From Candidatus Cloacimonadota bacterium (GTDB lineage Bacteria; Cloacimonadota; Cloacimonadia; Cloacimonadales; TCS61): a DNA stretch of 5,402 nt. The stretch spans positions 1 through 5,402 of the forward strand of contig JAIORR010000121.1 of NCBI GenBank assembly GCA_021108055.1. The letters run 5' to 3'. Positions 1 to 5,402 of the stretch are shown here, one piece after another (positions within the stretch are counted from its first letter, which is position 1; every line of letters starts with the position of its first letter). The notes beneath the pieces are model-generated. The model saw nothing but the letters and a program-made list of their open reading frames with translations, was not told the origin of the DNA and ran no database searches. A program made the translations under genes and the position numbers.

Positions 1-134
1 TGCAAACTGAAAAGTTGTCGGAAAATATGCCGCACGATTTTTAGCCAATCGTTGTGGTGCATAGGAATGAGCAGTTCCAGAAATTGGCAGACTGATTTTT
101 AAACCATGAAAGTTTGCAGGTCGCCGGACTGACC
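1..134. other. Structured non-genic DNA of higher GC at left edge
   Basis: No gene with a credible start is seen here. By hand count, bases 1-150 contain 66 G/C (44%), visibly more than the neighbouring genes. Several inverted pairs nest: TGCAAACT (1-8) with AGTTTGCA (111-118); TATGC (26-30) with GCATA (59-63) enclosing CGATT/AATCG (35-39/47-51); CAGT/ACTG (72-75/91-94) enclosing CCA/TGG; and GGTC/GACC (119-122/131-134). On the minus strand one frame is open for 62 codons from 186 down to the window edge but has no ATG, GTG or TTG start. It could be part of a dispersed repeat, an RNA gene, or a decayed gene; I cannot choose. Confidence 0.4.
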
Positions 135-270
135 TATCGGAAATTGCGTTAAGAAATTGAAATTTTTTGACGTTAAAAAAGCAAATCTATTTGAGCAGTC
201 AGTTTTTTTTACTGACTGTGAGTTTATTTGCTTTTAGTCAAACAATCTTAATTTTAGCAAATTTCCGATA
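135..270. repeat. 136-bp interval bounded by 11-bp inverted repeats
   Basis: TATCGGAAATT (135-145) and AATTTCCGATA (260-270) are perfect inverted copies, with imperfect similarity continuing inward. The interval holds the operon terminator at 175-235, and its right arm encodes the last residues of the cyclase. It could be a small foldback or MITE-like insertion, or the base of a long terminator structure. No transposase is present and no target-site duplication was identified. Confidence 0.5.
175..235 (-). terminator. Operon-end hairpin terminator with nested stems
   Basis: On the minus strand, AAAAGCAAAT (235-226) pairs with ATTTGCTTTT (186-177) in a 10-bp outer stem that runs into six T residues (180-175). 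Inside it a perfect 8-bp stem, CAGTCAGT/ACTGACTG (196-203 and 211-218), encloses an A7 loop. An unpaired 7- versus 9-nt internal loop separates the two stems. It begins about 19 nt after the cyclase stop and is well placed to end the three-gene transcript. The double-stem form is larger than a typical terminator. Confidence 0.75.
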
Positions 271-1384
271 AGTCTTGACTTTTTGTTATCCCGAACTTGC
301 TTCGGGAACAAAAGTAAGACCGAGAACTTGCTGATAACAAAACAGAAAGCGGCAATTTTTCAGATTTTAAAAAATGCATAGTCATCATACCTTTACCTTT
401 AATATTTTCCGGTGGGCGTTCAATGAAATCGTATTTATCTTTTAAAAGTGAACAGGTATCATCAGAAACATTAATTCGCATTGGTTTTGATGCTGCTTCA
501 ACTCGGAAAGCTGTATTTACTGTGTCTCCGAAAATATCATAAATATATTTTTTTATTCCGACTATTCCTCCGACAACACTACCTGTATGTATTCCGATAC
601 GTATTTGCCATTTAATTTCTGCATTTTTGCTTCTTTCTTCAATATAATCTCTTATTTCAATTGCGGCATTAATAATTTTTGTTGCATGATCAGTATCTGA
701 ATTAGGCATCCCGCAAACTGCTAAGTAGGCATCGCCTATTGTTTTAATACGTTCGCATTTATGTTTTTCCATAATATTGTCAAATACGGTGTACATTTCA
801 TTTAGTTCATCAATAATTTTAATTGGCTGCATTTTTAATGAAATGTCAGTAAAATGAACAAAATCTGAAACAAAAACTGTTACGTCTTTAAATTCTTTCG
901 GGATTGATTTTCCGTTTTTCTTCAAATCTTCTGCAACATCAGCAGGTAATGTGTTGAGTAATAAGCTGTCAGACATTTTCAGAGCTTCTTTAAGTCTGTC
1001 TTTTGCCAATTTTAGTTGTATTTGATTATCAACTCTGGTATGTAATTCCTCTTTTTTAAAAGGTTTAGGAATATAATCAGCTCCTCCGATTTTAAATCCT
1101 TTTACAATATCATCAGTATCAGTTTTTGCAGTCAGGAAAATCACCGGTATTCCTTTAGTTTTCTCTAATTTTTTTAGCTTTTTGCATACTTCAAAACCGC
1201 TCATATCCGGCATCATAATATCAAGTAATATAAGATCTATATTGTTTTTTTCTGCTATCTCCAACCCGCTTTTGCCGTCTAAAGCCACAGCTATTTTATA
1301 CGACTTTTCTTTCAGTGAACTACTTACAACTTGAAGGTTTTTTAAATTATCGTCAACAATAAGAATGTGTATATCTTTATTCAT
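254..1384 (-). CDS. Response regulator fused to class III adenylate cyclase
   Basis: Cytoplasmic 376-residue protein predicted to make cAMP from ATP under control of a phosphorylatable receiver. The receiver spans about residues 4-122, with acidic pair D11/D12, phosphoacceptor D55 (LLDIMMP), T85 and K107 (PKPF). A helical linker (about 123-165, including LLLNTLPADVAEDLKKNG) is the usual transducer segment before class III cyclase domains. The cyclase domain spans about 166-340. It has metal-binding D174 (VSDFVHFT) and D218 (KTIGDAY), GIHTGSVVGG at 264-273, transition-state N290 and R294, and a KGKG lysine at 329-332. K214 and D283 occupy the purine-specifying positions and are the adenylate, not guanylate, type. 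No membrane segment or signal peptide is seen. The ATG lies inside the end of the upstream kinase gene (8-nt overlap, ATGAATAA), suggesting translational coupling. Residues 341-376 extend past the normal cyclase end (MHFLK) into inverted-repeat DNA and look non-homologous. The family call is secure; control by the neighbouring kinase is inferred. Confidence 0.93.
   Translation of the reverse strand: MNKDIHILIVDDNLKNLQVVSSSLKEKSYKIAVALDGKSGLEIAEKNNIDLILLDIMMPDMSGFEVCKKLKKLEKTKGIPVIFLTAKTDTDDIVKGFKIGGADYIPKPFKKEELHTRVDNQIQLKLAKDRLKEALKMSDSLLLNTLPADVAEDLKKNGKSIPKEFKDVTVFVSDFVHFTDISLKMQPIKIIDELNEMYTVFDNIMEKHKCERIKTIGDAYLAVCGMPNSDTDHATKIINAAIEIRDYIEERSKNAEIKWQIRIGIHTGSVVGGIVGIKKYIYDIFGDTVNTAFRVEAASKPMRINVSDDTCSLLKDKYDFIERPPENIKGKGMMTMHFLKSEKLPLSVLLSASSRSYFCSRSKFGITKSQDLSEIC
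281..342. repeat. REP-like hairpin cluster inside the cyclase 3' end
   Basis: TTTTGTTATC (281-290) is perfectly inverted at 333-342. Within it, TCCCGAA (289-295) pairs with TTCGGGA (301-307) around a CTTGC loop. The first arm can alternatively pair through TTTTGTT (281-287) with AACAAAA (307-313), so two foldings compete. GAACTTGCT is also repeated directly at 293-301 and 324-332. The cluster lies in the coding tail of the cyclase (residues ~349-368), where the protein no longer resembles cyclases. This suggests an intergenic-type repeat captured by the reading frame. Confidence 0.65.
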
Positions 1385-1402
1385 TACTTGCTTTATTCAT
1401 TA
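1375..1402. repeat. 12-bp direct repeat at the kinase/cyclase junction
   Basis: CTTTATTCATTA occurs at 1375-1386 and again at 1391-1402, separated by CTTG (period 16 nt). On the minus strand each copy contains ATGAATAAAG. The upstream copy encodes M853-N-K of the kinase; the downstream copy supplies the cyclase start codon and its MNK. Because 16 is not a multiple of three, the two copies are read in different frames, and this creates the kinase stop codon and the 8-nt gene overlap. Confidence 0.85.
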
Positions 1403-3956
1403 ATGATGATATTTTTTCAATTATTTCAGGAAATTCGTTCAATGTTTCTGTTATAGCCTCTAAATCAATATCTTCAATTTCATTTATTATTTTTTCAGCA
1501 TAGTTAATAAGTAATCGGAGTTTGTATTTATGTGCTAATTGACTTAAATCTATTGCAAATTCTTCAATTTTATATAAAACAAATTGTCCTTTAATATTTT
1601 CCCATTGATGTAAAAAATCATTTTCGAGAATTCTTTTTATTTCAGGCAAAGCCTTAATGTTTTCCTTTGAAAGCTTTTCAATTTCAATATCATGTGAAGG
1701 TTCTGTTTCAATTTGTATATCTTCAATTCTGTGTCTTAAAAATTCGGCAAGTTTGCTTAACAGCTCGTTTCTGTTAACCGGTTTATATAAAAAACCGTCG
1801 AAATCATTCGATTTTTCAATTTTATCTGAACTGAAAACTGATGCAGTGAAAGCAATTATAGGTATATGTGCTTTTTCGGGATTTGATTTAATTCTTTTTG
1901 CAGTTTCATAACCGTCTATTCCGGGCATTCGCATATCCAATAAAATTAAATCAGGGCTGTAATATTTTAATATTTCAAGAGCAATTTCACCGTTTTCAGC
2001 AGAAGTTGAAGTTAAATTCGTAAAAGAAAGAAAATTTTCAACGGTTTCCACATTTGTTAAAACATCATCAACAATCAGAACATTTGCTTTCTCAAAGATA
2101 ATATTTAAGTTTTCATCAAAATTATCTTTTCTTTTAATTTTTGATTCGCTGATTTCGATATTCGGAATTTGAATTTTAAAAGTTGAACCTTTGCCCATAA
2201 TACTACTGACACTTATTTTCCCGTTCATTTTCTCAATTAAGCGTTTTGATATTGCTAAACCGAGACCAACGCCTCCGTATTTTCTGATTGATTGGCCGGA
2301 TTGTTGCCTGAATGCTTCAAATATTTTTTTATATTGAGATTCAGGAATACCAATTCCTGTATCTTCTACTTTTATTGTAAGATCTCCCCTGTTATCTGAT
2401 TTACGAATAAAATCGGCTCTTAAATTTATATATCCTTGATGTGTAAACTTAATAGCATTACCGACAATATTAAAGATTACTTGTTTAATTCTGATTTCAT
2501 CAAGTTTTATAACTTCAGGGAAATCTGTGTCTGTTATTGTATCAATTCCAATTCCTTTTTTATTCGCTTTTTCACTAAATAAAAGTCTTATTTCATTAAG
2601 TATATGTTTCATATCAACCGGTTGTGGAGATATTTCAAGTTTTCCGGCTTCAATTTTAGATAAATCAAGAATATCATTAAGCAAAGAAAGCAGAAGATTT
2701 CCGCTGCTGAGTACAGATTTTATCATTTTACGATGCTGCTCGGTTTCAAGTTTGTGGTACAAAGCTTCACTAAACCCTAAAATTGCATTCATCGGAGTTC
2801 TGATTTCATGGCTCATATTTGCCAAGAACTCACTTTTTGCCAGGTTTGCTTTCTTTGCTTTGTCACGTTCATCAATAATTGATTGCTCCATTAGTTTACG
2901 CTCAAAAGCATTAGCGATTATACTTGAAACAGTTCGTAAAAGTTCTAATTCTGATTTTGAACGGTTTTTACGATCAATGTATTCATCAAATCCGATGAAT
3001 CCGTAATAATTATTTTGAATGAACAAAGGATATAACACAATTGATTTTATTCCTTCCGGTTTTAGTAATATCCTTATACTTTCGGGTAATTCCGAAATAT
3101 TTTCTGAATAAAGCAACCCGTCTTTAGTCAATATTTCTTTCAACAATAAGACGATTTCATTTGATTTCTCCTGCAATTCTTCTTTATCAGCACTGATGTT
3201 TTTTTTACACCACGGATTAAGATATTCCCGGCATTGAGAAAACTCAACAATACACTCCGGTTTATGTGAAATATTTTTGTTTCGCCATTCATAGATATTA
3301 TTTGTATAAGTTCCTTTATCTTCAAATATATATGTACGACCAACATTGGTATGCATGCCGATTTTATTAAGAATTTTATTTATACGAATTTCAAATTGAT
3401 CAAGAGAATTTAGTTCAAGAGCAATTTCTGAAACAAGTTCTTGTTGCAACAAGTTTCCTTGAAGTTTTCTCTTATTTTCTTTAAGATCTTCATTATTAAC
3501 ACATGCATAGCAAGCTTGTGCCAGTTTGCTGTTAATTTCTTTTAGAGCTGATAAAGCTTCACGATCAAGATACTTCCTGCTTTTTATTAATACCAAAAAC
3601 CCAAAATCGCCTAATTTCATTATATGAAAAAATTGTTTTGATGTTGTTTCTCCGGAAATTGGTAAAACCTCATAAAATTCCGACAGTTTATTTTCTTCAG
3701 CAGAATCCAAAATCATTTTATTAATTTCAGGATAACTGTCTTCTGTTTTTAAAGAATAAGGTATTTTAAAAACATTATTAATTTGAAATACTTTTTCTTC
3801 TGTATTATTTATTCTATAGACAAAACCGGAAATGCAATTTAATTTTTTTAAATATGTTACAAGAGCACTTCTCAGCATTTTTTGAAGATTGAGACTTTTG
3901 CCGATAGACATGGCAATCTCATAAAAAACTTGTATTTGTTCAACTGATTTGTTCAT
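1377..3956 (-). CDS. Cytoplasmic GAF-domain hybrid histidine kinase with receiver
   Basis: Predicted 859-residue soluble sensor kinase that autophosphorylates on His and passes phosphate to Asp receivers. The N-terminus (about 1-155) resembles a degenerate GAF-like sensor, starting with a helical FYEIAMSIGKSLNL segment. A clearer GAF domain follows at about 170-355 (GRTYIFED, EWRNKNI, EGIKSIVLYP, YGFIGFDEY). The kinase core has the H-box MSHEIRTP with H383 and T387, the N-box around N500 (GNAIKF), G1 DTGIGIP (532-538), the F-box FEAFRQ (546-551) and G2 GGVGLGLAIS (561-570). The receiver (about 624-740) has D630/D631, phosphoacceptor D674 (LLDMRMPG), T704 and K725. Residues 741-859 are a helical tail similar in layout to tails after receivers in other hybrid kinases. 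It resembles an HPt bundle but lacks a convincing phosphorylatable HxxKG motif. No transmembrane helices are seen, so the signal should be intracellular. It starts 15 nt after the FIST gene and overlaps the cyclase gene by 8 nt, so its likely partners are encoded on either side. No Shine-Dalgarno is visible; the start was chosen from spacing and the helix at residue 1 onward. Confidence 0.94.
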   Translation of the reverse strand: MNKSVEQIQVFYEIAMSIGKSLNLQKMLRSALVTYLKKLNCISGFVYRINNTEEKVFQINNVFKIPYSLKTEDSYPEINKMILDSAEENKLSEFYEVLPISGETTSKQFFHIMKLGDFGFLVLIKSRKYLDREALSALKEINSKLAQACYACVNNEDLKENKRKLQGNLLQQELVSEIALELNSLDQFEIRINKILNKIGMHTNVGRTYIFEDKGTYTNNIYEWRNKNISHKPECIVEFSQCREYLNPWCKKNISADKEELQEKSNEIVLLLKEILTKDGLLYSENISELPESIRILLKPEGIKSIVLYPLFIQNNYYGFIGFDEYIDRKNRSKSELELLRTVSSIIANAFERKLMEQSIIDERDKAKKANLAKSEFLANMSHEIRTPMNAILGFSEALYHKLETEQHRKMIKSVLSSGNLLLSLLNDILDLSKIEAGKLEISPQPVDMKHILNEIRLLFSEKANKKGIGIDTITDTDFPEVIKLDEIRIKQVIFNIVGNAIKFTHQGYINLRADFIRKSDNRGDLTIKVEDTGIGIPESQYKKIFEAFRQQSGQSIRKYGGVGLGLAISKRLIEKMNGKISVSSIMGKGSTFKIQIPNIEISESKIKRKDNFDENLNIIFEKANVLIVDDVLTNVETVENFLSFTNLTSTSAENGEIALEILKYYSPDLILLDMRMPGIDGYETAKRIKSNPEKAHIPIIAFTASVFSSDKIEKSNDFDGFLYKPVNRNELLSKLAEFLRHRIEDIQIETEPSHDIEIEKLSKENIKALPEIKRILENDFLHQWENIKGQFVLYKIEEFAIDLSQLAHKYKLRLLINYAEKIINEIEDIDLEAITETLNEFPEIIEKISSLMNKASNE

Positions 3957-3971
3957 TTGTTTGCAATCTGT

Positions 3972-5090
3972 TTAAAAACAACCTATAACTACTGTTTTAT
4001 TATGAAATTCCAAAAAATCTCTTTTGCTGTTAGCAATTTCTCCTAAGGTTAGCGCACCGAAAACAGGTAGTTTGTTATTATTAGAAAGAACTTCTTCAAG
4101 TTCATTACTGAAATCATCTTCCAGAAATAAAACTCTGGAAATACAATCAATGAAAAAAATAAAATTTTCAGACCCTCCGTCTTTGTCTCTCATTGCTGAC
4201 TTTACAGCTTTTCCTGCTGCTTCAATCAGTGTGTTTTTATCCCCGGTAAGAATATCAACAAAATATCCTGTTTCAACTTCTCCGACACAAATCAAACTGT
4301 TGTTATTTCCTGTGAATAATGGGTCTCGAACAATTTTTTCTGTATCAATTTTGTTTATTCCGAATGGGTATGCTTTGGCAATTTCATAAAAATTATCTGA
4401 GTTAATTGATTTTCCGGAATGATTCTCAACAACCTCTTTATATACTTCAAATGCCGGTTTAAAATCCAATTCCTTTATAACCGTTTTATCAGCTGATGTA
4501 ACTTTGTAAGGTCCGGAAATTGAGTTCCAGCCGTGTTTTACTCCTATTCCTGAGTTGAGTTTTATTCCGGCAATAACAGCACAGTCTTGTTTGAGTCCGG
4601 AGTTTGTTATAATACAAGGTTTTTGTTTCAAAGTGAGAGAACCTGCACCTCCTCCAATAAAGTTATATTCAAGACCAAAAATTGTAAAAATGCTTTCAAT
4701 AAAGGAGTTGATTCTTTCAGTTAAACCGTCAACAAACACAAACATCGTTTTTGAGTCATGATATTCATCAACAATTTCTATCATTTTATCATCAAAACTG
4801 ACTTCTTGTGAACTTATATTCGTGATGTGTTTTAAAGCAAGACTATCTTCAAAACCGGCTATAATAAATCCGGTTTCATGTTTTTTATTATTAAAAATAA
4901 TACTCGGGAAAATACCGCCAAAAATTTTCTTATTTACTGATTTTAGTATCGGATCTAAATTATCAGCAGTATAATTATTAGCATCACAAGCCAGTAACAG
5001 TATCCCTTTTATATTATTATCATTTTCATATTCGCCTAATTTTCTGTTTAATAACTCAGTTTCTTTGCTGTTAATGTATTCAATTTTCAT
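3972..5090 (-). CDS. FIST-domain signal-sensing protein (FIST_N + FIST_C)
   Basis: Predicted 372-residue soluble protein of the FIST family, proposed from comparative genomics to bind small ligands such as amino acids and to act with signal-transduction proteins. FIST_N covers about residues 25-205: ILLLACDAN, the GGIFPS segment near 58-63, IGGGAGS (145-151), and GIGVKHGW (181-188) followed by GPYKVT. FIST_C covers about 206-370: KELDFKPAFEVY (206-217), AYPFGI (240-245), VRDPLF (254-259), C315 and R319 in the FIDCISR segment, and the GALTLGEIAN and NKTVVIGCF close. There is no signal peptide or membrane helix, so it is cytoplasmic. The frame stays open upstream to an ATG at 5207, but that start lies inside the preceding gene's terminator and adds an AT-rich, non-homologous N-terminus. 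MKIEYINSKE at 5090 is therefore preferred. It is first in the three-gene unit, 15 nt before the kinase. A ligand relay to the kinase is inferred from this order; the ligand is unknown. Confidence 0.9.
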   Translation of the reverse strand: MKIEYINSKETELLNRKLGEYENDNNIKGILLLACDANNYTADNLDPILKSVNKKIFGGIFPSIIFNNKKHETGFIIAGFEDSLALKHITNISSQEVSFDDKMIEIVDEYHDSKTMFVFVDGLTERINSFIESIFTIFGLEYNFIGGGAGSLTLKQKPCIITNSGLKQDCAVIAGIKLNSGIGVKHGWNSISGPYKVTSADKTVIKELDFKPAFEVYKEVVENHSGKSINSDNFYEIAKAYPFGINKIDTEKIVRDPLFTGNNNSLICVGEVETGYFVDILTGDKNTLIEAAGKAVKSAMRDKDGGSENFIFFIDCISRVLFLEDDFSNELEEVLSNNNKLPVFGALTLGEIANSKRDFLEFHNKTVVIGCF

Positions 5091-5091
5091 A

Positions 5092-5109
5092 TTGTATAAT
5101 TTTATACAA
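5092..5109. promoter_or_regulatory. 18-bp palindrome abutting the FIST start codon
   Basis: TTGTATA (5092-5098) and TATACAA (5103-5109) are perfect 7-bp inverted arms around a 4-bp centre. The near arm ends one base before the ATG at 5090. It could be an operator for a dimeric regulator of the operon, or in the RNA a small hairpin affecting access to the start codon. The AT-rich composition makes chance palindromes more likely, and no known binding consensus is recognised. Confidence 0.4.
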
Positions 5110-5196
5110 ATATCAATAAAAATAATTAGACTTTTATAAGTAAAAAAACTCATTTCATTTAGAATAAAGTAACAGGTAGTTTTACAATTTATCAAT

Positions 5197-5226
5197 AAAA
5201 AAAGCAAGCTCCGAAGAGCCTGCTTT
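5197..5226 (-). terminator. Intrinsic terminator of the partial upstream gene
   Basis: Read on the minus strand, AAAGCAGGCTC and GAGCTTGCTTT form an 11-bp stem around a TTCG tetraloop, followed by seven T residues (5203-5197, shared in part with the stem end). One pair (5220/5207) is G-U in the minus-strand RNA but would be an A-C mismatch in the plus-strand RNA, so the structure favours minus-strand transcription. It lies 30 nt after the stop of the partial gene and separates it from the FIST operon. Confidence 0.92.
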
Positions 5227-5256
5227 CAGGAATTATGAAAAAGCTGTTATGCTGTT

Positions 5257-5402
5257 TTAGTCAATGACTTCTGTTGCAATGAATTCTACATTTGTTGAAT
5301 AAGAACCTTTTTTCAAGTTTTGTTCGAAGATGCTTTCTGCATTCATATCGCCTTCTTTTGTTCCCATTTCCCAGTATATTACGAATTCGTTTGCGTCATC
5401 GT
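5257..5402 (-). CDS. Unrecognised protein, C-terminal fragment
   Basis: An open frame enters from the right edge and ends at a TAA, giving 47 complete visible codons. It reads roughly DDANEFVIYWEMGTKEGD, then an acidic and polar segment, and ends FIATEVID. The codon choice resembles the downstream genes. It is followed after 30 nt by a strong intrinsic terminator, which supports a real gene end at this point. The visible part has no motif I recognise, no membrane segment and no catalytic signature, so no function is assigned. The alternating charged/hydrophobic pattern (EFVIYWEM, NVEFIATEVI) could be beta strands. The intervening terminator suggests it is a separate transcription unit from the FIST/kinase/cyclase operon. 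Confidence 0.7.
   Translation of the reverse strand, partial: DDANEFVIYWEMGTKEGDMNAESIFEQNLKKGSYSTNVEFIATEVID

Noticed and set aside
1..150. Integron attC-like or IS end
   Set aside because: The inverted stems do not show the paired RYYYAAC/GTTRRRY core sites, and there is no transposase or integrase in the window.
1657..1911. Plus-strand open frame opposite the kinase receiver
   Set aside because: It lies wholly antisense to conserved receiver codons, has Ser/Phe/Leu-rich shadow composition and no recognisable domain.
2527..3006. 159-codon plus-strand open frame opposite the kinase core
   Set aside because: It mirrors the H-box and surrounding helices of the kinase; the hydrophobic Ser/Leu/Ile-rich translation is typical of an antisense shadow.
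3199..3206. Eight-base homopolymer (A8 on the coding strand) in the kinase gene as a phase-variation tract
   Set aside because: It encodes Lys-Lys-Asn in frame within the GAF domain and is unremarkable in DNA this AT-rich; the gene is intact as given.
3140..3346. 68-codon minus-strand open frame inside the kinase GAF domain
   Set aside because: It is an alternative frame within a well-supported GAF-coding stretch and shows no family resemblance.
4024..4389. Plus-strand open frames opposite the FIST gene (also 4555-4761)
   Set aside because: Both are antisense to conserved FIST_C and FIST_N motifs and look like shadows.
5107..5114. Possible Bacteroidota -7 promoter element (minus strand GATATTTG, near the TAnnTTTG consensus)
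   Set aside because: The first base mismatches and no TTG-type -33 element lies at the right distance, so it is too weak to annotate.
5091..5207. Longer FIST start at 5207 adding 39 residues, or at 5153 adding 21
   Set aside because: The 5207 ATG is within the preceding terminator stem. Both extensions translate AT-rich leader DNA and fall outside the FIST domain; the hydrophobic stretch they contain is not a convincing signal peptide.
1..5402. CRISPR arrays, tRNA or rRNA genes
   Set aside because: No regularly spaced repeats, no tRNA-like acceptor/T-loop pattern and no rRNA-like sequence were seen on either strand.

Overview
The window is AT-rich. Three complete genes and one partial gene all lie on the minus strand, so transcription runs from high to low coordinates. 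The start codons have no recognisable Shine-Dalgarno sequences. The coding style is Lys/Asn/Ile-rich, and a soluble hybrid histidine kinase sits beside a FIST-domain gene. Together these suggest a member of the Bacteroidota, perhaps a marine or anaerobic Bacteroidales/Marinilabiliales-type organism. This taxonomic call is inference from style and gene content, not from a marker gene.

Layout from right to left (5' to 3' on the minus strand). At 5257-5402 is the C-terminal end of an unrecognised protein, closed by a clear intrinsic terminator with a UUCG loop (5197-5226). A short AT-rich leader follows and ends in an 18-bp palindrome touching the next start codon. Then come three tightly packed genes: a FIST-domain sensor protein (3972-5090), a cytoplasmic GAF-containing hybrid histidine kinase (1377-3956, 15 nt after the FIST gene), and a response-regulator/class III adenylate cyclase fusion (254-1384, overlapping the kinase by 8 nt). 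A hairpin terminator at 175-235 closes the unit.

The three genes read as one signalling operon. A soluble FIST protein (a family predicted to bind small ligands) probably feeds a GAF-type histidine kinase. The kinase in turn would phosphorylate the receiver of the cyclase, and possibly its own receiver, to set cAMP production. All expected phosphotransfer residues and class III cyclase catalytic residues are visible. The individual families are known. The wiring is inferred from gene order.

The least ordinary parts are the junctions and the left end. A 12-bp direct repeat with a 16-nt period sits exactly at the kinase/cyclase junction, and loss of one unit would fuse the two proteins in frame. 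The last ~36 codons of the cyclase are not cyclase-like and lie in DNA dense in inverted repeats. The left 1-150 bases have higher GC than the genes, carry several nested inverted repeats, and contain a start-less open frame that runs off the window.
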